This document shows, piece by piece, positions 33,901 through 42,854 of a stretch of 64,000 bases of DNA. The notes beneath the pieces are model-generated. The model ran no database searches and was not told the origin of the DNA. It saw only the letters and a list, made by a program, of their open reading frames with translations. The stretch is from CAIVAT01 sp038212325 (lineage in GTDB: Bacteria; Bacteroidota; Bacteroidia; Bacteroidales; FEN-979): the NCBI GenBank assembly GCA_038212325.1, contig JBBQUQ010000001.1, positions 1 to 64,000 on the forward strand, given 5' to 3'. A program made the translations under genes and the position numbers. The stretch's first letter is position 1. The number at the start of each line of letters is the position of its first letter.

Positions 33901-34906
33901 CGGTTGCGGCGACGGGGCTACTGCAAATTATGACAGTTACCTGCAAGTGCTTGATGCAAGCTGTGCAGAGGTTGCCTACAATGACGACGGTTGCGACGGC
34001 ACATTGTCAAAGATCGAATGGACCCCGGTCGCCAGTGGATATTACACGCTTAAAGTGCTTGGATATTCAAGCAATTTCGGCTCCTACACCCTTGCATACA
34101 ATATGTGTTATACGGCACCGGCAATGCCTGACCTGATCTCGGGCCCGGCAGTGATTGGTGAAGGTACCGAACAGTCCTACAGCATTCCTGAGGTATACGG
34201 AGCAACATCCTACACCTGGTCATTCAGCGGTACGGGGATTATTACCGGAAGCGGAACCAGCATCATCCTGTCGGCAACAAGCGACGGAGTGTTGAGTGTT
34301 ACAGCGAACAACCTCTGCGGAAGCAGTTCTCCTTACCAGTTAGGCATAACCGTCATCCCGCAATTCGTTTACCCTGCCAATATTGTCATAACACCGGGGT
34401 CGACCGTATGCTATGCTGCCACGCAAACCATCACGGTGGCCGGCGGTGGATCCTACTACTATGTTCTGAATGGCGGCAGCGCCGAATTTGTTGCCGGGCA
34501 AAATATCTTTTTCATGCCCGGGTTAACGGTATACAGCGGAGGTCATCTCCTTGGCCGGATCACAACCACCGATACCTATTGTACGCCGGTTGTTGCAAAA
34601 TCTGTCGAGAATGGCATTGCCGGAACTGCCGGGAATGAGATGCCTGCAATAATCGCAGGGGATTCATTCTTCAAAGTTTACCCAAATCCAACGTCCGGTG
34701 CCTTCACGCTTGAATTATCCGCCGAACCCGAAGGAGAACTGGTGAAGGTGCAATGTTACAACCTTTTAGGGGCTTTGATCATTGAGAAGGAGTTCGAAAC
34801 AGGAAAGCGCCATGAATTCACACTGGCCAACCAGGCACCCGGGCTCTACGTATTAAAGGTTACGCAAAATAACCGGGCTGGCATGCAGAAGATTGTCAGG
34901 CAATAG
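30905..34906 (+). CDS. T9SS-secreted trypsin-like serine protease, multidomain
   Basis: 1333 residues. A signal peptide (to about 30) and a propeptide-like region (to ~230) precede a chymotrypsin-fold domain. His289 in LLTANHC, Asp335 in GSDFTMVLL and Ser414 in TGGSSGGLI form the triad, as in lysyl-endopeptidase-like exoproteases. Next come an ASPM-SPD2-Hydin-type Ig domain (~475-580), three Cys-rich repeats of ~125 residues (584-950; EQIYSF.AP.TG.YSI, then W.AG.TYYI), a PPC-like domain and a PKD-like domain. A short AGQNIFFMPGLTVYSGG module follows, then the sorting domain FKVYPNPTSGAFTLEL. The protein is therefore exported by the T9SS and probably attached to the surface. A strong terminator follows. 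Confidence 0.85.
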   Translation: MKKNYLLSLPIIAVLLLGQLLFFQHTAYSQATEPVSIGTESHVVNFDNALHQKPVQHHLTRALTPQEMHVLGELTPAERTLIEGYVEPLAVGVVRDLKEPIRFSLSEINIPAQGEVSVSGGRLARINEDTIVWTTCIKSAKADELRIFFSEGNFPDGVKVNFFSKDGYAFNQFDLRGMLKEDGFYTTTTFADYVFMEVVIPVRLITENLYFVVPKVVHSDSRYMPDAPLDCYQDVNCSYANGYGDIGSLKASTAKLSFVVSGVNYICSGGLLNDARGIDWQPFLLTANHCFSSQASATSLEARFDLFSTSCNGGTNPNVVLVNGSSLIATNSGSDFTMVLLNQFPSGYRAFLGWTTGAVADNETMHSVNHPAGMPQKYVRVANDYSPAYNCTGFSTSNFHYTNVLGGQTTGGSSGGLIVNSGGGVVGQLYGTCHGTTWGECNYGSFNNMWGRFNVSYNNNNLQYWLNGGGSSVYMSTSTSSLSYATLNVGSYQDLTVTVYNDGYIPYYLNLEAGNAYISGADASQFSIIGTSYLYLSPSTSGTFTVRFAPTSSGAKSASLNIPHNANNIVSPKVISLSGAAEPCSNIISLGTGGTANAKTYSKSGSGIWYTTFSPCGSWSCPGNEQIYSFTAPYTGYYSIAVSASNSHWIDYMWKTSCDGGVWTCIDDAYYPGTYGSIYWTAGSTYYILADAESTALTTQTFYVFLNPCLNTVSIGGTGPDYSQTYNGGGTGGWNSNIAGPCSWLCPGVESVYSFVAPYTGYYSLNVSSTTEYYVDYAWSTSCGSTGWNCIQDVLSPGNYGNMFWTAGTTYYILLDDENGVVGPQTFYINEPNPCQGIISLACNQSVAFAGGGPGVWGYNPCYSSPGFEQIYSFVAPTTGQYSIEVNAAGSWVDYLWKAGSCSAGDWNCISYVQSPGQYGSMEWTAGTTYYIMLDDEDTYAGIHSFKIICPELCHTCPVYDYQISPNETWQLSSSSIDSYGCKNYKFYAYTGYSYTFKTGCGDGATANYDSYLQVLDASCAEVAYNDDGCDGTLSKIEWTPVASGYYTLKVLGYSSNFGSYTLAYNMCYTAPAMPDLISGPAVIGEGTEQSYSIPEVYGATSYTWSFSGTGIITGSGTSIILSATSDGVLSVTANNLCGSSSPYQLGITVIPQFVYPANIVITPGSTVCYAATQTITVAGGGSYYYVLNGGSAEFVAGQNIFFMPGLTVYSGGHLLGRITTTDTYCTPVVAKSVENGIAGTAGNEMPAIIAGDSFFKVYPNPTSGAFTLELSAEPEGELVKVQCYNLLGALIIEKEFETGKRHEFTLANQAPGLYVLKVTQNNRAGMQKIVRQ
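32654..33754 (+). repeat. Three tandem ~125-residue Cys-rich domains in the protease
   Basis: Protein-level repeats at residues 584-708, 709-834 and 835-950. Each starts with a Cys, has an S-F-x-A-P-x-T-G-x-Y core and ends with WTAG(S/T)TYYI. They resemble surface-binding modules of other T9SS proteins. Confidence 0.8.
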
Positions 34907-34949
34907 AGCAAGTTCCCGGTATCGGGTTAAATATTTTACCGGCAGAAAA

Positions 34950-34986
34950 GCCATTTACGGGGTCACCCCCTGTAAATGGCTTTTTT
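34950..34986 (+). terminator. Rho-independent terminator after the protease gene
   Basis: Arms GCCATTTAC (34950-34958) and GTAAATGGC (34972-34980) with an inner GGGG/CCCC stem, followed by six T. It lies 44 nt after the stop. Confidence 0.9.
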
Positions 34987-35053
34987 GAACCCCTGATCAT
35001 GGCTTAACTTTTAAGCCAAAATATCTGTTTCTTAACCTGTAAAACCTTCAGCT

Positions 35054-38000
35054 ATGAATAAAAAAATAACTCACCTGAGCATTCTGCTGCCAATCATCAT
35101 GATGTTGATCTTATTCACATCCATATCACAATCTTTCGCACAAAATGAACAGTCGGCAGGAACTCCATTGGTGGTTCATCCTGCCAGGGCAGAAACTGTT
35201 TCTGAAATTATGGACCGGGCAAAAAGAAATCCCGAACCGCAGATGCACGTGCGGCCTGAAATGGAAAATCCCGATCGCTCGAACCTGCCTCAAAATCCTG
35301 AATCCAGGCCTGCCGCAGGTTTTCCAGAATATGACCAGTCTGCCAATGCTTATCGGGGCCAGGCTTCTGACCAGCCTCAGACAATTGGCCTTTCCTTCAG
35401 CGGATTTACCAGTTCATCCGCATTCGGGCCTTTTCCCCCTGACGATATGGGAGCCATCGGCCCCACTCAGTATATCGTGGCAGTTAACGGAATCATCAGG
35501 TCATTTAATTCAACCACCGGGGTGGCTGATGGGGTTTTGAATGCAACCCCCGAAGCCTTCTTCGCCTCGGTCATGACCCCGATCGGAGGCGCAATAACAT
35601 CCAATTTTACTTCGGATCCGCGGGTTCGGTACGACCGGCTTTCGGGCAAATGGATCCTGATCATTATTGACGTGCCAAATAATGGTGCTGCTGCAAACAG
35701 GTTGTTAATCGCCGTAAGCAATACATCAACCATCACTGGCGGTACTGTGTGGACATTCACCCAGTTTACCAGTGAGGCAAATACGTTCTTTGACTACCCT
35801 ACCATCGGGATCGATGTAAACGCCGTTTATATCGGGGGAAATATGTTTTCGCTGGCCGGGAATTTTGTTCACACAAACGGCTATGTGATTAACCGGCTGA
35901 ACCTGGAATCAGGCGGCGCATATACGGTGTATCCTTTCCTCAACCTGGCACTGGGAGCCGGCGCTGGTCCGTATACGCCGCAAGGCGTTGATAATTTTGA
36001 CATTTCGGCCACCCAGGGATATTTTATCGGCGTGGATAACGCTACCTATGGCACCCTCATGTTGCGCAGGGTGAGTACGCCGGCTGGCGTGCCAACTATT
36101 TCATCAAATATTCCCGTCACAGTTAATTCCACCTCTGGTCCTCATATCGTTCCCCATTCAGGCAATACCGGGGGCACCAATGGGAACCTCGACGCCATTG
36201 ATGACAGGCTTTACGCCGCCATGATCAGGGGCGGACATTTGTGGACCGCGCAAACTATTTACGTGAATGCATCGGGCACCACCACTTCGGCAAATCGCAA
36301 CGGAGTGCGCTGGTATGATCTGATGAACCTGGCCACTACACCGGCAGTAAACCAGTCAGGAACTGTTTTCGACCCTGCAGCCTCCAACCCCAGGTGGTAC
36401 TTCTTCCCGTCGGTTATGGTCTCCGGACAAGGTCACGCTGCATTCGGTTTAACTGCCGGTGGTAACGCCGACCATGCCAATGCCGCCACAACCGGCCGTT
36501 TATCCGTTGATCCGGCAGGGACCACGCAGTCCATCGCCTTGACCACCGCAAGCGCCACAGCCTATAATCCTTCCGGCGACCCCGGAGGTGCCGGCGGAAG
36601 GAGATGGGGAGATTACTCTTATGTTTCGCTTGATCCGCTTGATGATATGACGATGTGGATGGTAAACCAATATTGTTCAGGGGCCAATGTTTATGGCTGC
36701 AATGTCACCAAACTGATCGCACCGCCGCCTGCTACCCCCGCAACCTGCAGTCCCGCTGTGGCATCAGCCGGACAGTCTTCGGTCAATATTGTGGTAACCG
36801 GCAATTCGGTCAGCGGCAGCGGATTTTATGATCCGGGCTCCAATCTTCCGGCGCCGGCATTGGCTTTTCATCATATTACAGCCACCGTTACAGGAGGTGT
36901 TGTGGTTAACAGCGTAACCTATACCAATCCTACACATATTACGTTGAATATCAATACAAATGCTGCCACTGGCGGTTTGCAGACAGTTACGGTTTTCAAT
37001 CCCGACGGACAATCCGTTGCCGGCATCGGGATCCTGAGGATCTGCCCGCTGATCACGGTTATAAATCCAACACCTGCGACCGGTACGGCAGGAACTGTTT
37101 TCAGCAAGACTTTTACCTCTTCCGGAGGAGCGCCGGCAGTCACCTATAGTACTGCAAGCGTGTTACCAAATGGCCTGGCACTGGCCGCCAATGGTGTGTT
37201 GAGCGGAGTTCCAGCCCAAACAGGCACCTTCCCTGTCGTTGTCGTTGCCACCGATGTTAATGGTTGTACCGGTACAGGTTCTCCTTATAACCTGGTGATA
37301 AGCTGTCCGGTTGTGAATCCTTCAATTTTCGCAAACGGACCCACCGCATTTTGTCCGGGAGGATCGGTGCAATTATCTTCCAGCGGTGGCAATGCCTTGC
37401 AATTCAATGGCACCTCAAGTTATGTGACCATTCCTTCGGGCATCAATTCGGCCTTCAGCAGCAGCCGGGTTACCGTTGAAGGCTGGTTTTACCAGACCGC
37501 TGCAACCGTTGCCACCCCGGCCCTTGTCACAGAAGCGTACCTCGGCGACGGAAAAGTGACATTTTCGATGTATTTAAGCGGACAGCAGATCATCGCCGGA
37601 TTCTTTTCCGGTGCCTGGATCACCGCCGGCAGCACTTCAAACCTGCCGCTGAACGTATGGACCCATGTTGCAGCCACTTATGATCAAACGGCCATCAGGA
37701 TTTATATCAACGGCGTAGCTGCGGGCTCTTTTGCAACTGCCTCTGTGTTGCCAGCCGGCACCGAAGAATGGAGAATAGGCAGGAGATGGGATAATGCCGA
37801 ATATTTCCAAGGCAGAATGGATGAAATACGTATTTGGAATATAGCCAGGTCGCAGGCCCAGATCCAGGCAGGCATGAGCATGGTCCTTCCGCCAAATACA
37901 AACGGTTTGACTGCCTGCTACAGGCTCGATGAAGGAGCAGGAACATCGGCCGCAGACCTTACCGGACATGGATATAATGGCACCATCGTGAGCAGTCCGA

Positions 38001-38974
38001 CATGGGTAATTCCATCAACAGCACCACTGGCAGGTTATTCCGGCTACCTGTGGTCGAACGGCGCTGCCACTTCCGGCATCAATGTAAATGCCACAGGAAG
38101 TTACACCGTTACCGTCACTGATCTTTATGGCTGTGCTGGTGCCAGTGCTGCAACTGCAGTCACCTTGAAGGGATTAACCGGTGCCGCCGGGGTGATTTCG
38201 GGTCCGGCCGTGACTGCCCAGGGACATACGGGACTTGTTTATACGGTTCCGGCCATTCCAAATGCGACCGGTTATGTGTGGGCTTTACCATCAGGGGCGA
38301 CCCCTGCATCAGGGTCCAATACAAACAGCATCACAGTTGATTTTTCGGCAGCGGCTGTTTCAGGAAACATAAGTGTTTATGGGACGAATGATTGTGGAAA
38401 CGGCGCGGTATCTCCGCAATTTGCCATCACCGTTATTGTCTCAACCTACAATACAGGGAATACCGTAGTGAACTCCGGAAATATACTATGTTATAACGCC
38501 ATCCAGACCATTTTTGTTCCGGGGAACGGCAACACCTTTGCAGTGCTGAGTGGCGGAAGCGCCACCATGATCGCCGGTCAGAATATATTCTATCAGCCGG
38601 GGACAATGGCTGCATCCGGTGGATATCTGCACGGGTACATTACCACGAACAACCAGTATTGCGGCGGGATGGCACCCTCCATGCTTACAGTGGTTGCAGG
38701 GATTGAAACACTTCCGGTGGGTTCAGTTACCCCATTCTTAAAAATATACCCGAATCCCACCTCCGGAACCTTTACAATTGAACTGACCGGCGATACAGGA
38801 TCACAGGATGCGAGGGTTGAAATTATGAATATGAACGGTGTCAAAGTGCTTGATGAACAGCTGAACGGTGACAGGAAATACAACTTATCCATCACAGCCA
38901 TGCCACCGGGCCTCTATTTTATACATGTTGTTGCAGGAAACCTTGCTGAAACGGTTAAATTGGTAAAATTGTAA
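35054..38974 (+). CDS. T9SS-secreted multidomain protein with LamG domain
   Basis: 1306 residues with a signal peptide (cleavage near SFAQ). Residues ~110-560 look like a large beta-propeller of unknown role: PPDDMGAIGPTQYIVAVNG, DPRVRYDRLSGKWILI and GGRRWGDYSYVSLDP. Ig-like domains follow, with a putative-Ig pattern TGTAGTVFSKTFTSSGGAP at about 680. A LamG/concanavalin domain covers ~781-985: LQFNGTSSYVTIP, VTVEGWFY, WTHVAATYD, IYINGV, FQGRMDEIRIWN. A PKD-like domain, the AGQNIFYQPGTMAASGGYLHG module and the sorting domain LKIYPNPTSGTFTIEL close the protein. It is likely a surface adhesin or binding protein and no catalytic motif is seen. It follows the terminated protease gene, with a short palindrome (35001-35017) upstream of its ATG. 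Confidence 0.75.
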   Translation: MNKKITHLSILLPIIMMLILFTSISQSFAQNEQSAGTPLVVHPARAETVSEIMDRAKRNPEPQMHVRPEMENPDRSNLPQNPESRPAAGFPEYDQSANAYRGQASDQPQTIGLSFSGFTSSSAFGPFPPDDMGAIGPTQYIVAVNGIIRSFNSTTGVADGVLNATPEAFFASVMTPIGGAITSNFTSDPRVRYDRLSGKWILIIIDVPNNGAAANRLLIAVSNTSTITGGTVWTFTQFTSEANTFFDYPTIGIDVNAVYIGGNMFSLAGNFVHTNGYVINRLNLESGGAYTVYPFLNLALGAGAGPYTPQGVDNFDISATQGYFIGVDNATYGTLMLRRVSTPAGVPTISSNIPVTVNSTSGPHIVPHSGNTGGTNGNLDAIDDRLYAAMIRGGHLWTAQTIYVNASGTTTSANRNGVRWYDLMNLATTPAVNQSGTVFDPAASNPRWYFFPSVMVSGQGHAAFGLTAGGNADHANAATTGRLSVDPAGTTQSIALTTASATAYNPSGDPGGAGGRRWGDYSYVSLDPLDDMTMWMVNQYCSGANVYGCNVTKLIAPPPATPATCSPAVASAGQSSVNIVVTGNSVSGSGFYDPGSNLPAPALAFHHITATVTGGVVVNSVTYTNPTHITLNINTNAATGGLQTVTVFNPDGQSVAGIGILRICPLITVINPTPATGTAGTVFSKTFTSSGGAPAVTYSTASVLPNGLALAANGVLSGVPAQTGTFPVVVVATDVNGCTGTGSPYNLVISCPVVNPSIFANGPTAFCPGGSVQLSSSGGNALQFNGTSSYVTIPSGINSAFSSSRVTVEGWFYQTAATVATPALVTEAYLGDGKVTFSMYLSGQQIIAGFFSGAWITAGSTSNLPLNVWTHVAATYDQTAIRIYINGVAAGSFATASVLPAGTEEWRIGRRWDNAEYFQGRMDEIRIWNIARSQAQIQAGMSMVLPPNTNGLTACYRLDEGAGTSAADLTGHGYNGTIVSSPTWVIPSTAPLAGYSGYLWSNGAATSGINVNATGSYTVTVTDLYGCAGASAATAVTLKGLTGAAGVISGPAVTAQGHTGLVYTVPAIPNATGYVWALPSGATPASGSNTNSITVDFSAAAVSGNISVYGTNDCGNGAVSPQFAITVIVSTYNTGNTVVNSGNILCYNAIQTIFVPGNGNTFAVLSGGSATMIAGQNIFYQPGTMAASGGYLHGYITTNNQYCGGMAPSMLTVVAGIETLPVGSVTPFLKIYPNPTSGTFTIELTGDTGSQDARVEIMNMNGVKVLDEQLNGDRKYNLSITAMPPGLYFIHVVAGNLAETVKLVKL

Positions 38975-39016
38975 CAGGAAACCTTGCACCCCGTCGGTGA
39001 AAGAATCGTGGCAACA

Positions 39017-40108
39017 TTACTTCATTTTGATCAATTTGAGTATTTCAGTTGAACCATCTGCCGTAACCATAACAAAATAAAGTCCATCTGAAAAATCAAC
39101 CATGCTGAATTCGTGTTGTTTCTCTCCATGCAGCCTTTCATTCATCACCATTACCCCATCCATGGTATAAACCTTTACCTCAACATTTTCAAGGTCATGA
39201 TCGCCCTTAAGTAACAGTGTGAAATTACCATTTGTGGGATTGGGGTATATCAGCATGGAAGGTTTTTCAACTTCTCCTTCACTGATAAGTGTCGACTTTA
39301 AACCATTGTTCAACGATCTATCTTTGAGACAGCGAGTGGATAGTCCTGTCACTTTATAAAACTGGCCATTGGTTGAGGCGGCGATTGAATACGATGCTCC
39401 ACGATAATATACATCAGTATTGGGATTATAACCTGGCGACACAGTCCAGAAGATAGCATCCTTGCCCTTATAATAGAAATTTCCGTTACTCCAGCGTTCG
39501 CCGGCAGGTAAAGCCGTAAACCCCACGGAATTGGTGGCTGCAGTATTTGGAAACAGATAGTGAGTATATCCTTTTTCCTTAATCATTCCTCCGGCAACCC
39601 CCACCCCACCCAAATAAGTCACCAGTGCTCCCCATTCACCATTGGTCGGTATATGCCATCCGCCCGGACAAATACCCTGAACATCGCCTGTAGGTATAGG
39701 ATTCCAATTCGTTGTATTATTTGCTCCATTAAGATATTGAACCATTTCGCTCCATTGGTAGAGTCCACCGTAAACTTTACATAACGAATCTAAATCGTCG
39801 TAACAGTATTTTTCAATGATTCCGTTATCAGTTTGATTTTGATTACTGTTGATTTTTGTACCAACAGATAAATTATTTTTAAACCAGCATTGTGAACCTA
39901 TTTCTACTGTGTAAAGTATATCTCCGCCATAAACTACTATTGAAATTCCATTGCATGCACCACCCGGCAATGTGTCAGGTATGGCGATAAACCGTTTATG
40001 AAGAATTGTGCTTGGTGGTTTGATTTGAATATCAATTCCAATATATGTTTGTGCTGATGCAGTGAACACAGACAACCCGAATAACAATAATAAACTAAAA
40101 TTTTTCAT
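39017..40108 (-). CDS. T9SS-secreted FISUMP-domain protein
   Basis: 363 residues from the ATG at 40108. An upstream in-frame start at 40207 would bury the signal peptide MKNFSLLLLFGLSVFTASAQ. The body is a Fibrobacter succinogenes major paralogous (FISUMP) domain: IGSQCWFKNNLSVGT, YGGLYQWSEMVQY, CPGGWHIPTNGEWGALVTYL, GFTALPAGERW and FWTVSPGY. This domain is common in secreted proteins of Bacteroidota and Fibrobacteres and its function is unknown. The C-terminus is a T9SS sorting domain (MLIYPNPTNGNFTLLL, ending LKLIKMK). The gene converges on the LamG gene 42 nt away. A perfect -7 box (40144-40151) supports the chosen start. Confidence 0.85.
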   Translation of the reverse strand: MKNFSLLLLFGLSVFTASAQTYIGIDIQIKPPSTILHKRFIAIPDTLPGGACNGISIVVYGGDILYTVEIGSQCWFKNNLSVGTKINSNQNQTDNGIIEKYCYDDLDSLCKVYGGLYQWSEMVQYLNGANNTTNWNPIPTGDVQGICPGGWHIPTNGEWGALVTYLGGVGVAGGMIKEKGYTHYLFPNTAATNSVGFTALPAGERWSNGNFYYKGKDAIFWTVSPGYNPNTDVYYRGASYSIAASTNGQFYKVTGLSTRCLKDRSLNNGLKSTLISEGEVEKPSMLIYPNPTNGNFTLLLKGDHDLENVEVKVYTMDGVMVMNERLHGEKQHEFSMVDFSDGLYFVMVTADGSTEILKLIKMK

Positions 40109-40417
40109 TTTCTCGTTTTTTAAATTACCGGAATTCAACTGCGCAAAGGTAAATACCCTTTTAATCACAGGTATTACACAAATTTGAAATAATGTTGTAT
40201 GTTTCACACGTTTTCCAGAGAAATGGGTTTTCTCTTTGCAATCCCGTAATTGCCACTACGCAAAAGCTTCCTTATCTCCTCCATGATTTTAATATGGTCA
40301 ATCCGGACTCATGGAGTGTTTTTTCATCGGGGTACAACGACAACAGTAACCTGGTAGCTCCGCACCCACTGATTGAAAATCTCACGGTTCATATTAATGG
40401 GCATTGTTCAGGAAGTA
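40109..40417. other. Gene-free interval between two T9SS genes
   Basis: It holds the upstream region of the FISUMP gene with its -7 box. A plus-strand frame of 98 codons (40192-40488) has no recognisable features and ends inside the terminator and the next gene, so I do not call it. Confidence 0.6.
40144..40151 (-). promoter_or_regulatory. -7 element of the FISUMP gene
   Basis: TACCTTTG on the minus strand, 35 nt before the ATG at 40108. The nearest TTTG above it is 27 nt away, so the upstream element is weak. Confidence 0.4.
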
Positions 40418-40448
40418 ATTTAAAAACCACCCTTTACGAGTGGTGGTT
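40418..40448 (-). terminator. Rho-independent terminator after the ice-binding protein gene
   Basis: On the minus strand AACCACC (40448-40442) pairs with GGTGGTT (40431-40425) across a 10-nt loop, followed by a T-rich run. It starts 7 nt after the stop of the ice-binding gene. Confidence 0.8.
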
Positions 40449-40455
40449 ACAGCAA

Positions 40456-42318
40456 TTAATATTTCTTAATGATTTTAGCGTTAGATGACCTGTCTCCCAT
40501 CGTCACATGAATAAAATAAATTCCGGGTTGCATGTTATTGATGGAAAATTCTTTTGACTTATTACCTGTCATGTCCTCTTCAATGACCTTTGCTCCAAGC
40601 ATGCTGTAAATCTGCACCACCGGGCGAGATAATTGTTCTGAGGCTAACAATTCGAGCGTAAATTTTCCTTCTGTGGGGTTGGGATAAACTCTGAAGAGGT
40701 TCGACTTATCGCCTATAATCGGTTTATTCTCATTTACAGTGGTAGTCAACATCGAAAGAGGTTGCATCCCGCAGGGGGATTCGCTGATATATCCATGTAA
40801 GTAACCTCCGCTCAGAACAGTGGTTCCCGGCATATAGTGGATCTCTTGTCCCGCAATCATACTAACATTACCACCAGGCTGTACGATAAAGTAGGTTCCA
40901 TTTCCCGCCACGGTAATGGTTTGCATGGCATTATACACTCTGGTATCTGCAACAATGATATTGGTCAGGTAAAGATTGGCAGGAACCACAGGATTGGTAC
41001 TATTGACAGTTATTGCAACGGTAGTCAATGCCCCGGTAGTTGTAAGCGCTCTGCCGTCAAGTATAACTCCGGTATTCAGCCCCAGAGCACCGTTGTTACA
41101 AATTATTGTTCCGCAGAAAACTGAATAATTATTTATGCTCACTGCACCTTCAATTTTCCAAAACACATTTCTTGCCATCGCTCCGTTTGTCAAAATGACT
41201 TTTGAATAGGTACTTGTTGAAAGTGCACCGTTTATCTTGATAACAAATACTGCATCGGGGTTACCTTGCGCATCGAGGTAAAGACTATCTGTTAATACTG
41301 TAGCAGCATCAAGGAGATACGTATGCGGAGTCAGATTCAGGTTGTTTCCAAACTGTGCAGGATATAACAGGTTGATATCATAAGGCAGGAGATTGAGATA
41401 ATTATATACATTGAGTAAATCGGCTGCGCAGGTTGCTGTGGAGATATCCGGAATGGGATGTATGGTACCGGTTACGAGTAAAGGATCAAAGCCTGTGGTT
41501 AAACCTACATTCGTTCCAATATCCCCAACAACATGCGTGATGCCGCTGTTTGAAACAGCTCCGTCAGCAGAAAATAATGCATAGCATGCTGTTGAAGCAA
41601 GGGCAGGAGCATCGGGTCCGGTGAGCACAGGACTTCCGCAACCGACCGGGGTAAATGCCTTCACTCCGTGAACAGTAACTGCTCCTGCAATAGAAAGGGC
41701 TCTTCCATTAAGTCTGCTGCCTGAGAATATTTCTATTGCAGCATTGTGGGCGATGATAGTTCCCTTCATCTTGGTACCAGCGGCCAGACTCACTAAACCT
41801 TCTACTTTCCAGTATACATTACATGCTTGCGCACCATTAAGCAAAAGTATCCGGGAAGAGGGGCCGGAGGAGAATGCACCCTGGATTTGGAAAATAAATA
41901 CAGCATTTGCATTTCCCTGCCCGTCTAAATATAGGTCCAGGTTCAGCGATGCAGCCGCGGAAATTGAATAAACACCTTCGTTAAGTGTGTCGCCATTACC
42001 TAAAAGAGGCGCAGGAAAGAACATAGGTGTTGTCCCATTCAGCAGGTTATATGCAGTGAGCAAATCAGCGGAAGCTGATGCACTCACGCCATCACCATCG
42101 TGCATCTGCCCGTTCACATTGCCAAACCCGGTGCTGGAACCTGAGTTTGTGCCTACATTTCCTGTGATGTGCGAAATTCCGGTGTTGGTTACAGCTCCCG
42201 CAGAAGAGAAAAGCACAAAACTGCCCACAGTGCCCAAATTGGGAGCCTGGGCAAAATTCATAATCGGGAATAATAACAAAGTACCGGATGTCAAAATATA
42301 CAGAATTTTTGCTTTCAT
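40456..42318 (-). CDS. T9SS-secreted ice-binding-like protein, two DUF3494 domains
   Basis: 620 residues. A signal peptide (to about 24) is followed by two tandem DUF3494 ice-binding domains (~27-225 and ~240-445). Each has the family phrases: VLFSSAGAVTNTGISHITGN and ALFSADGAVSNSGITHVVGD, LDGQGNANAVFIFQIQGA and LDAQGNPDAVFVIKINGA, LNGAQACNVYWKVEG and LTNGAMARNVFWKIEG. Known members are beta-solenoids that bind ice or act as adhesins, and other ligands are possible. A ~65-residue module with AGQEIHYMPGTTVLSGGYLHG (~490-530) precedes the sorting domain FRVYPNPTEGKFTLEL, so the protein is exported by the T9SS. The second domain appears more diverged, with an inserted Cys-containing loop. A terminator follows directly. 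Confidence 0.88.
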   Translation of the reverse strand: MKAKILYILTSGTLLLFPIMNFAQAPNLGTVGSFVLFSSAGAVTNTGISHITGNVGTNSGSSTGFGNVNGQMHDGDGVSASASADLLTAYNLLNGTTPMFFPAPLLGNGDTLNEGVYSISAAASLNLDLYLDGQGNANAVFIFQIQGAFSSGPSSRILLLNGAQACNVYWKVEGLVSLAAGTKMKGTIIAHNAAIEIFSGSRLNGRALSIAGAVTVHGVKAFTPVGCGSPVLTGPDAPALASTACYALFSADGAVSNSGITHVVGDIGTNVGLTTGFDPLLVTGTIHPIPDISTATCAADLLNVYNYLNLLPYDINLLYPAQFGNNLNLTPHTYLLDAATVLTDSLYLDAQGNPDAVFVIKINGALSTSTYSKVILTNGAMARNVFWKIEGAVSINNYSVFCGTIICNNGALGLNTGVILDGRALTTTGALTTVAITVNSTNPVVPANLYLTNIIVADTRVYNAMQTITVAGNGTYFIVQPGGNVSMIAGQEIHYMPGTTVLSGGYLHGYISESPCGMQPLSMLTTTVNENKPIIGDKSNLFRVYPNPTEGKFTLELLASEQLSRPVVQIYSMLGAKVIEEDMTGNKSKEFSINNMQPGIYFIHVTMGDRSSNAKIIKKY

Positions 42319-42805
42319 GTGGTTTGTTTTTAAGATTAAACTTATTAATGATTTACTCCTTCTTTTTTGTATTTTTTGACGTTATATTCCTACGTATTCA
42401 TTGTAATTAAGTCCTATTTTTCATTAAAAGACATTCGACTCTAAACTGAAGGCCATCTTCGACAACAAATGCCGGTTTACTTATAGTGTTTATGTACTGA
42501 CTGACTGTTGCAAAAATTACAATTCAAAGATGATTATGTTTTAACGGAAAAGTGTTATATAATCTTGGAAATTTATTACATAATTCTCACATTTTCTGTC
42601 GTGTAGCGTTTTTCAACCTTGAGACAGCCATCCATCTGGTATTCCCATGCGTCCGCATCGAGTGGCAAACCGTGACTGAAAATGGAGGGCTGCCCTGAAC
42701 CCCGCCTGAAATAAATTTGGGTATTGTCTTTCGTGATAAATCACCTGAATAGAATGGTCATCAAAGGCGAATAACTATAACCCTGTGTTTGCCGTTGTAT
42801 GTGCC
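42319..42805. other. Gene-free interval upstream of the ice-binding gene
   Basis: About 490 bp, AT-rich near the gene. I see no coding frame, RNA or repeat that I can support. Near-matches to the -7 box occur, but none is convincing. Confidence 0.6.
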
Positions 42806-42844
42806 AAAAGAAAAAACCACTTACAAAAAACGTTGTAAGTGGTT
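42806..42844 (-). terminator. Rho-independent terminator of the tRNA
   Basis: A perfect 12-bp stem: AACCACTTACAA (42844-42833 on the minus strand) with its complement at 42826-42815, a 6-nt loop and then a T-rich run. It begins about 11 nt after the tRNA 3' end. Confidence 0.92.
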
Positions 42845-42854
42845 GATTTTGCTG

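Noticed and set aside
40192..40488. 98-codon plus-strand frame between two T9SS genes
   Set aside because: No family motif, signal or promoter; it runs through the terminator and into the 3' end of the ice-binding gene, so chance is more likely.
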